Shown: in pieces, positions 1 to 5,825 of the stretch
Layout of the letters: every line of letters starts with the position of its first letter
How positions within the stretch are numbered: position 1 is the first letter of the stretch
The notes under the pieces: model-generated
Told to the model about the DNA's origin: nothing
Database searches by the model: none
What the model saw: only the letters and a program-made list of their open reading frames with translations
Position numbers and translations under genes: made by a program
NCBI GenBank assembly: GCA_040880365.1
Contig: JBBDIO010000309.1
Span: 1 to 9,974 of the forward strand
Direction: 5' to 3'
Origin: JBBDIO01 sp040880365
GTDB lineage: Bacteria > Chloroflexota > Anaerolineae > Caldilineales > Caldilineaceae
DNA length: 9,974 nt

Positions 1-628
1 ATCGGGTTTGGGGATGGCAGATAAGCTCCGAGCCGGCCCAGTCGATGGGTTCGCCGGCGCACGCATCCCAGATCATGCCAGGCACGCGCAGGGTGCGCGC
101 AGCACGCGGACGATCGGGATGCTGGAGCGTGATCAGCCCCCAATACGCCAGATCGCACGCAATGGCCCAACCATCAACTTGCGCCGTGCCCGGTTCATCG
201 GCGCCGCCGAAGCGCAACAGATCGGTCAATAGCCCAACCGTAATGTGAAATTCGTCGGGAAACGGATGTAGCGCGCCGTAGACCGTACCAATCCGCGAAT
301 CCATTTCCACCAGGCCGACCAACACCAGCGCGCGCAGGTGATCATCGGTCAGGCCCACGCGGCGCAAACGTTGCAAGGGCAATTCAGAATCGACCGGCAA
401 CGCGGATTCCCACGCGGCCACCGCCGCGGCCCACATGCGTTCCAACTCTGCCAATGTCGTCTGGCGCGGAAGCTGCCGCTGCACCGCGTCGATGGCCGCG
501 CCCAAGAAGCTATAGCGTTCCAGCACCCCCTCGTCGTCGGCCACCGCGGCCAGATAGGCGGCGACCCGCAACAGTGCCTGTTGCAGCCAGACGTCCATGT
601 GCGCCCGTGGTGAAGCCAGGTGTAACAT
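1..628 (-). CDS. eCIS AAA+ ATPase (Afp15-like), N-terminal part, 3' end outside window
   Basis: The minus-strand frame stays open from the start to the window edge and gives 209 residues. Afp15-type AAA+ ATPases are cytoplasmic and needed for assembly of contractile injection particles. What is visible is the region before the AAA core. Residues 1-80 are alpha-helical and Ala/Leu/Trp-rich. Residues 82-140 (LPLQRLRRVGLTDDHLRALV, then EMDSRIGTVYGALH and a TVGLLTDLL-like helix) match my memory of the winged-helix-like segment of these ATPases, where a 'RLaRrFGLs..E.dvLLla.aPElD.ry..lyayl' pattern is usual. Residues 175-193 resemble the following 'R.LRV...I...L.G' strand. Walker A and B would lie to the left of the window. 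I prefer the ATG at 628, because a GAGGA at 640-636 sits 7 nt before it. The in-frame ATG at 646 has no ribosome binding site and would overlap the upstream gene by 8 nt. The position after the 569-residue gene fits eCIS order. The family call is from memory of motifs, not a search. Confidence 0.75.
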   Translation of the reverse strand, partial: MLHLASPRAHMDVWLQQALLRVAAYLAAVADDEGVLERYSFLGAAIDAVQRQLPRQTTLAELERMWAAAVAAWESALPVDSELPLQRLRRVGLTDDHLRALVLVGLVEMDSRIGTVYGALHPFPDEFHITVGLLTDLLRFGGADEPGTAQVDGWAIACDLAYWGLITLQHPDRPRAARTLRVPGMIWDACAGEPIDWAGSELICHPQTR

Positions 629-635
629 GCTGGGT

Positions 636-640
636 TCCTC
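636..640 (-). promoter_or_regulatory. Ribosome binding site GAGGA for the ATPase gene
   Basis: GAGGA overlaps the TGA stop (641-639) of the upstream gene and lies 7 nt before the ATG at 628. This favours 628 over the earlier ATG at 646, and suggests that ribosomes finishing the upstream gene re-initiate here. Confidence 0.55.
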
Positions 641-2348
641 ATTCATAGCGCAGCGTGACAATGCGCGTCAGGGCCACGTCCCAGCCTGGATTGCGATCGA
701 GACCGGCCATGCGCAAATCCAGGCGGATCGCATCCAGTGGAAACAGCACATCGATGTGGGTGGAAGTCGCATAGATCTGGGCCGCATCACGCAGTGCGTC
801 CCACATAGTGGCGGGCCGTTCCAGCCGCACGGCCAAATACGATTGGACGGCTGGCAACGCGCGATCCAGCCAGCGCGCCAGAAAATCTGACGCGGGCAGA
901 GATTCGCTTTGCTCAGCCAGCAACTGCCACACCGGATCAAGCGCAATCGTGTCCAGCTCAATCATGTCCAGCTGCGCCGCTGCGGCATGTTCGGCCAACA
1001 GGCCACCAGCCAATCCTGCCAGCTTGTGCCAGCCATCCAACTCGGGCGCGCCGTCATCCACCCAGTCCAGGTCGGCAAGTACATTCACCAAATACCAGAT
1101 ACCGCCCAGTTGCGTGGCAATCCCCGCTTTCGCGTGCGCCCCCTGGAAATCGTCCGACGCGGGGTCAGGCCCTGTGATCAGTGGGGCTTCTATGGTCCCG
1201 CCCAAAGCATTCGGACCCTCTACGCCGGTAGAGTCCGCTACGCGCGCCGTTGTGTAGTCCGCCATGCGAGAAGCCAGGTTGCCGGTTGTCCCACGCAGCG
1301 GGCGCTGTTCCGAAGTAACCGGCGTAGCACGCGCCACGCCGCGCGCCGACGGGGCGCGTGGCGCGTCTGCAGCCGGGTCACTATCTGAATTTCGGGATTG
1401 CGCCAGATTTTCGCCATTCCCCGCAGCGCGAGCCGGGACTTGTGCCGGGAGACTCGCGCCCTGCGCGGCCCCGGCGACCGCGTGCACAGAGCGTGGCGGG
1501 TCTTGTCTGCCGGCTTGCGGGTCAGACTGCGCGCCGGCTCCGAAACCTTCGGGGGCCTGTGCAGCATCCAGCGCGCGACGCACGTGCAGCGGCTCCTTTG
1601 CCAGCCCCAGGCACAGCGCCGCCAATCCAGCCGCTTCCGGTGGCAAGCCGGCAATCGTGGCGCGCATAGAGTGGGGCAACACTGCCAAGAGCCGCGCCCG
1701 CACAGAATCTTCGGTCGGGGGCGCGGCCGATGTAGAAAGCGTCCGCGCCGATGCACGCGCCGGAAGTTTGTATGCGCGCCACACGCACCCGCCAATGTGC
1801 GCTGCCTGCTGGGGTGCCAGGTTCATCAGCAAAGCCTGCGCCGCCCGCAGATCGCGCCGCCACAACAGTGCAAGCGCCTGTGGCAGCGCGCGCGGCGCAT
1901 TTTCCCAGAGCCGGAACACGGATGCGGATGTGGGAATCGCACCGGATTGGCGTAGCCAGGTTTGCCACCACCAGTGTGCGGTCTGGCCGCGCTGCAAATC
2001 CCACGAAAGGCAGGCCAGCCACTCCGCCGAATCGGCAAACCAAACGGCCTCGGCATCCGCGGGCACAGGCTGCGCGGCCGGGCGCAAGGCCCGCCGCCAA
2101 CACAGATCCAGCCAGGCCTGCATTTCGTCGCGCCACACGGTTGCGTTACGTCCATCATGTTCGCCCAGCACCAGACGGGGGCGCGGATCATGCATGTGGC
2201 GCACCACCAGAATCACTTGGGGTGGCAACGATAGCACAGGCGAAACGCGTCCCAATACGTCGCGCACGCGCCGTCGCCACTGTTCCCGATCGCCTGTCTC
2301 TGCCATCAGGTGCAGCGTCACCCGCCCAAGCTCAAGAGAATGACTCAT
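639..2348 (-). CDS. eCIS-associated protein in the Afp14 / tape-measure slot (569 aa)
   Basis: The frame has no signal peptide or membrane segment and lies directly before the ATPase gene, the position of Afp14 or CIS_TMP-type proteins in other eCIS operons. Three parts are visible. Residues 1-260 form an ordered N-terminal region rich in Trp and Leu (WLACLSWDLQRG at 110-121, WWWQTW at 126-131). Residues 261-408 are a low-complexity Ala/Gly/Pro/Ser/Asp/Arg linker, probably disordered. Residues 409-569 form an ordered C-terminal region beginning TQLGGIWYLVNVLADLDW and ending with HIDVLFPLDAIRL, MAGLDRNPGW (547-556) and RIVTLRYE. I recall very similar 'GGLfyLlN.l..L' and 'aGLDrDPGW.p.lgRiv.fhf' motifs in uncharacterised eCIS-linked proteins, which supports the assignment. 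The ATG overlaps the preceding gene's TGA as ATGA (2348-2345). Only a weak AGGG lies upstream, so translational coupling is likely. At 569 residues with a disordered centre it is much smaller than Afp14, so a real ruler role is unproven; a chaperone or adaptor is equally possible. Confidence 0.62.
   Translation of the reverse strand: MSHSLELGRVTLHLMAETGDREQWRRRVRDVLGRVSPVLSLPPQVILVVRHMHDPRPRLVLGEHDGRNATVWRDEMQAWLDLCWRRALRPAAQPVPADAEAVWFADSAEWLACLSWDLQRGQTAHWWWQTWLRQSGAIPTSASVFRLWENAPRALPQALALLWRRDLRAAQALLMNLAPQQAAHIGGCVWRAYKLPARASARTLSTSAAPPTEDSVRARLLAVLPHSMRATIAGLPPEAAGLAALCLGLAKEPLHVRRALDAAQAPEGFGAGAQSDPQAGRQDPPRSVHAVAGAAQGASLPAQVPARAAGNGENLAQSRNSDSDPAADAPRAPSARGVARATPVTSEQRPLRGTTGNLASRMADYTTARVADSTGVEGPNALGGTIEAPLITGPDPASDDFQGAHAKAGIATQLGGIWYLVNVLADLDWVDDGAPELDGWHKLAGLAGGLLAEHAAAAQLDMIELDTIALDPVWQLLAEQSESLPASDFLARWLDRALPAVQSYLAVRLERPATMWDALRDAAQIYATSTHIDVLFPLDAIRLDLRMAGLDRNPGWDVALTRIVTLRYE
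944..973 (-). repeat. 15-bp direct tandem repeat, 2 copies, inside the 569-aa gene
   Basis: Two adjacent 15-bp copies (944-958 and 959-973) differ at one base. They encode the Leu/Asp/Ile-rich stretch LDMIELDTIALD at about residues 460-471. The frame is kept, because 15 bp equals five codons. Confidence 0.8.
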
Positions 2349-5300
2349 CGCCCTAACCAGATAGAATTTTCGTCGAACCCGCGCAGCGCGTCCGCAACAT
2401 TGAGCGCCGCTCCGGTATAAATACCGATCACCGACTCCAGCTCGGCAGGTTGCAGCACCCGTGTGCCCTCAATTCCTTCAATTGCTTCTAGTCGCTCAAA
2501 TTCAATCAACCCTTCGTTAGTGACGACGGCACCTTCTGGTGTATGCAGAAAACCTGAGGGGGTCACGTTCTCGAAGACGTTGGATTGGGGCGCGGTTCCT
2601 TCTGGGATGTCGGAGGCCATGAACTGTGGCATCAAATTGGCATGCACGCTGCCAAAACTGAAGTCTGTTGCAGCGTTGATCGCGGTTTCCAACTGGGCGG
2701 TCAATTCCAGATTGACAGAAAGCTGCTCCACATCTGCGGTCAAGAGCGAGAGCGTGTCATAGATGCCTTCGGTGGCAAGGGCGAAGGCAAGCTCGGGTGT
2801 GGTCAACGTGGCAATGCTCTTGGTCGGCGCGGTCAGCAGATAACCTGTGGTCAACTGGGTCACAATCGTTTCTCGGTGCTCCTGGAGCAGCGTCTGTGGG
2901 GTAAGACCCTGATCATTCAGCGCGATCCCGCCTTGCTCACCATCGGCGTATTCGAACAACTGCCCAAATGTGGTCACGTTTTGCGCCGCCAGCGCTTGTA
3001 ACACCTCCGGTGCGATCTCGGTGGTCGACAAGTCGTACGCGCCTCTGGGCACCACCTCGCGGACCTCCGTCAACAAACGTTCGGCATAATTGTTCCACCT
3101 GGTCCGCCTGGCTTCTGCTGCCTCGCCGCTTTCATTCGCGACGCTCACCAGAATTTCGGCGATTGTGGTCTGCGACAAATTGGCCAGTCCGACCTTGCCC
3201 TCGATGCCCAGGGTGCGCAGGTGCGCTTGGAACGCGTTGTTCATCCCTCGGTTCATGCCGCGAAGTCCCATGACGCCGCCCTGAAAGTCCTCGGCCAGCG
3301 TGGTGCGCAACTCACTCACCAGACTCGTCGCATTCGCTTCGCTTTCGCCCAGGACCGCAGCCAGCAAGCCCGGCGGCGCGGCCGCGGCGGTTGCCAGGTC
3401 GCCCAACCCATACGCTTGCATACGCGCATAAGTCGGCGCGTCAAATTCAGGAATTTCGGTGCGCGTCACGGGTACCGATTCTGTCAGCGCGTTGTCGGCA
3501 GCTACCACCAGCATCGGGAAACGCGTGCCGTCTCTGGTCTGTACAAAGGCATCCACACCTTGCGACGCCTGTGTGGGATCGTGGGTGGGATTGTAGCCTT
3601 GCCGGATGTAGACCACAGGATCCTCTATGACCAATTTGGGGTCGCGTCCGCCCCACTTCTGGCCCAAAATTTCTTCCACGCGTGTGGTCACGTAGATATC
3701 GTCCAGACGCAGCCAGTCGTCGGGGGGTGGATCAATCCATCCGGGGTCGCGGGGGTCGGGCCACGGAATATCATCGGGCCAGCCGGGCCAGATTTCCACC
3801 AGCTCGGGGATAAAGGGCAGACAATCGAACACCACACCCGGCAGCCATCGGGAGCCTTCCCCAAGGTCGATACAGGGATCGGTAGGAACGTCGACGTATT
3901 CGCGGCGGATATGGACCGACTCATAGACGCGTGCGCCCGCCGAAAGTTGAACGTCTTTCGAAATGCCATAATAGCCGCTGCTATAGCCCGGCAGATAGAT
4001 CCCACCCGTACCGCCAAAGTTGGAGCGATATCGATTCATCGGGTTGGGCATGATCGTGTGGCGTCCGACGGGCAAATTGTTGAACACATAGACATACTCT
4101 TCGTCGACGGGGTTCCAGATCGAAGCATAGACATTCTCTACTCCGTGACGCGACAAATAGGCGCTGTATTTCGAGTAGGTGTCTTCTTGCGCCTGTTCCT
4201 TCCAGAATTGAAATCCGCGCTCCTCGCGCCCAAATCCCAGGGATGATCGGACCCGTTGCCGGATTGCCGGGGTAGTGGTTCTTGATTCGTGATGGTAGGC
4301 CGTCACCGACTCAATCAAATTATGGGGAAATGTGCCGCCGAATTCATTGAGCACAGTGACGATAAGATCGCCCGTGCGCACCTGCGGCGGCTCTTCCGCC
4401 GGGGCGCTGGGTTCGGGTTCGGTCGGTTGGGGTGGCGTCTGGACGGTTAACGGTGCGCGGCGCGCAAATATGACGAACGGTTCTGCCGGGTCGGCGCCGC
4501 GCACGGTGTAGAGATCGACCGCCATATCGCCGGAGACGCGCAGCGGAGCCACTGCGAACGATTCATTGAAAAGGCTGCGCACGAATCCTGGGTCCAACTC
4601 GCCGATTTCCAGCGCGAAGTTGCCAAAAAACGCGCCGACGCGAAAGCGGCGCGTGTGCGCATCAGTCGTGCCCGCGGGCAGATAGCCGGCGGCGGGCAAA
4701 TAGTCGAAGTAGGTGGCAGCTGCGACCGCAGGCGGTGTGACACCATTGTCCGTGCGAATCTCCTCCAACTGATTCTGGAACTGCAACAACACCGCCATCG
4801 CGTCCAGCGCACGCCCCGGCGCGCCAAACTGGGCAAAGATGCCGTCAATCGACAGAGTATCCGCGGGAAACATGTCGGGATGCTGACCCCATAGACAGGG
4901 CCTGCGCACCGACCAGACATCCACAAAGTCCACCGCATTGGTGCGATACTGCAAAACGGCCAGGGGCACGTCGCACGCGCGCAGACCCGGTTCGCTGCCG
5001 CTGCGCAGACGTTCGAGTAAGTTTAGGGTCGCAACCTGCTTCAACGGTTCTATGGCAAAGGGTTCCAGTCCGGGCGTGCCAAAGCAGGCATGGGCCAGTC
5101 GGTTGCGCCGTTTGCTAGATGTCGCGTCGATAGGTTCGATAAGTTGCTGGGGCACAGGAATCAATTTGAACTGGACGCCCACTTCTTCATAGCGATTTGT
5201 ACACGGGGTCACGCCACCGTTTAAGCCACTACCGTTTAAGCCACTACTGTTCAAACCACTACTGTTCAAGCCACTGTGGGGCGCAAACGACTGGGACAAT

Positions 5301-5707
5301 CGCGACGCGGGCGCAATTGCCAGCACATAAAACCCCATCGACACCGCGCCCGACACCGTCGTCGCGTCGACCGGCGCACAGGTAATAAACGGCGAATCGC
5401 TTGCAGCCACCTCACGCGCGCGGGGTGCGAGAATCAGTTGCGTGGCTTCGCTCGGCATATAGAGCGCATCACCCTGGCGGCTGATGGCCAGCCCCGCAGT
5501 GATTGCCAGTGCGCCCGGTGCGTCGCCTCGGGCTACATAGAGACCATACACAACACCTTCACCTGCCGCCTGGCCCAGATAGAGGGCGCGTCGCACGTTG
5601 GCCTTTTGTTCGTCCTGCAAATCGGTCGCAGTCAAAACGCGCCCGTTGAAAAAGCGCGGGTGTTTCAGACTCCCTGTGAAGTTGGCTTCTAAAAACTGTT
5701 CGCTCAT
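2345..5707 (-). CDS. Multi-domain eCIS baseplate/fibre-associated protein, conserved N-terminal module plus HhH-like C-terminal modules (1120 aa)
   Basis: I start this gene at the ATG at 5707, which has GGAGGA 4 nt upstream. An in-frame GTG at 5764 would add 19 residues but has no ribosome binding site. Residues 16-93 carry HPRFFNGRVLTATDLQDEQ and GEGVVYGLYV, a module shared with the next gene upstream. Residues about 145-165 are four SGLN-type pentapeptide repeats. Residues 166-420 continue a conserved-looking region (RNRLAHACFG, CDVPLAVL, DVWSVRRP). Residues 422-443 are a Pro/Glu linker. Residues about 445-622 read as a carboxypeptidase-regulatory-like beta-sandwich (GDLIVTVLNEFGG, later FNNLPVGRHTI and VQLSAGARV). 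Residues 627-668 are Trp/Pro/Asp-rich (IWPGWPDDIPWPDPRDPGW). Residues about 750-1013 form four helical HhH-like modules, and the end is GFDENSIWLGR. There is no signal peptide. Operon position implies a particle component, probably baseplate or fibre. The function is unknown; the family resemblance of the N-terminal half is from memory. Confidence 0.6.
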   Translation of the reverse strand: MSEQFLEANFTGSLKHPRFFNGRVLTATDLQDEQKANVRRALYLGQAAGEGVVYGLYVARGDAPGALAITAGLAISRQGDALYMPSEATQLILAPRAREVAASDSPFITCAPVDATTVSGAVSMGFYVLAIAPASRLSQSFAPHSGLNSSGLNSSGLNGSGLNGGVTPCTNRYEEVGVQFKLIPVPQQLIEPIDATSSKRRNRLAHACFGTPGLEPFAIEPLKQVATLNLLERLRSGSEPGLRACDVPLAVLQYRTNAVDFVDVWSVRRPCLWGQHPDMFPADTLSIDGIFAQFGAPGRALDAMAVLLQFQNQLEEIRTDNGVTPPAVAAATYFDYLPAAGYLPAGTTDAHTRRFRVGAFFGNFALEIGELDPGFVRSLFNESFAVAPLRVSGDMAVDLYTVRGADPAEPFVIFARRAPLTVQTPPQPTEPEPSAPAEEPPQVRTGDLIVTVLNEFGGTFPHNLIESVTAYHHESRTTTPAIRQRVRSSLGFGREERGFQFWKEQAQEDTYSKYSAYLSRHGVENVYASIWNPVDEEYVYVFNNLPVGRHTIMPNPMNRYRSNFGGTGGIYLPGYSSGYYGISKDVQLSAGARVYESVHIRREYVDVPTDPCIDLGEGSRWLPGVVFDCLPFIPELVEIWPGWPDDIPWPDPRDPGWIDPPPDDWLRLDDIYVTTRVEEILGQKWGGRDPKLVIEDPVVYIRQGYNPTHDPTQASQGVDAFVQTRDGTRFPMLVVAADNALTESVPVTRTEIPEFDAPTYARMQAYGLGDLATAAAAPPGLLAAVLGESEANATSLVSELRTTLAEDFQGGVMGLRGMNRGMNNAFQAHLRTLGIEGKVGLANLSQTTIAEILVSVANESGEAAEARRTRWNNYAERLLTEVREVVPRGAYDLSTTEIAPEVLQALAAQNVTTFGQLFEYADGEQGGIALNDQGLTPQTLLQEHRETIVTQLTTGYLLTAPTKSIATLTTPELAFALATEGIYDTLSLLTADVEQLSVNLELTAQLETAINAATDFSFGSVHANLMPQFMASDIPEGTAPQSNVFENVTPSGFLHTPEGAVVTNEGLIEFERLEAIEGIEGTRVLQPAELESVIGIYTGAALNVADALRGFDENSIWLGR
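5214..5276 (-). repeat. 15-bp tandem repeat coding SGLN(S/G) pentapeptides
   Basis: Three full 15-bp units (5226-5240, 5241-5255, 5256-5270) are flanked by a shortened 12-nt unit (5214-5225) and a partial unit (5271-5276). The units are of the form CCACTACYGTTYAAR on the plus strand. They encode four successive Ser-Gly-Leu-Asn motifs near residues 145-165 of the 1120-residue protein. The low sequence divergence between units suggests recent slippage or active homogenisation. Confidence 0.88.
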
Positions 5708-5825
5708 GATATCCTCCGCGGATTTCCCGTTGGGAATCCAACGGTAAACGGTGGGTCGGTTCACTCGTACACAAAAAGCTTTGGACTGATGTACCAGGCC
5801 TCAATGGCGTTTAGATTCCGGCCCA
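5708..5825 (-). promoter_or_regulatory. 118-bp intergenic leader with two alternative hairpins
   Basis: This is the only sizeable gap in the window; the other junctions overlap or are 9-10 bp. In the leftward transcript, CCGUUGG AUUC CCAACGG (5744-5727) forms a perfect 7-bp stem with a 4-nt loop. An overlapping alternative pairs GGAUUCCC (5739-5732) with GGGAAAUCC (5728-5720), 8 bp with one bulged A and a 3-nt loop, ending 2 nt before the ribosome binding site. Both cannot form at once. No U-tract follows, so a rho-independent terminator is unlikely. I saw no convincing -35/-10 pair. Translational control or an RNA processing site is possible but not shown. Confidence 0.4.
5712..5717 (-). promoter_or_regulatory. 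Strong ribosome binding site GGAGGA for the 1120-aa gene
   Basis: GGAGGA lies 4 nt before the ATG at 5707. It fixes this start against the upstream in-frame GTG at 5764 and an MSEQ N-terminus results. Confidence 0.8.

Noticed and set aside
349..642. Minus-strand frame of 97 codons beginning MRNPACYTW
   Set aside because: It is rich in Trp, Cys and Arg as typical for an out-of-frame shadow, and the adjacent frame (1-628) remains open to the edge with ATPase-like motifs.
1264..2343. Plus-strand open frame of 359 codons opposite the 569-residue gene
   Set aside because: It is rich in Arg, Ala, Ser and Cys, has no recognisable motif, and lies in very GC-rich DNA where antisense frames stay open by chance. 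The minus strand has the operon-like ATGA junction.
3221..4246. Plus-strand open frame of 341 codons opposite the 1120-residue gene
   Set aside because: No family pattern, and the minus-strand product has clear domain structure over the same bases.
5727..5744. Hairpin as a rho-independent terminator
   Set aside because: The 7-bp stem is followed by GAAAUCCGCGG, not a U-tract, and it lies 20 nt before a start codon.
5708..5764. Longer 1120-residue protein starting at GTG 5764
   Set aside because: There is no ribosome binding site before the GTG, the extra 19 residues would cross the hairpin leader, and the ATG at 5707 has GGAGGA at good spacing.
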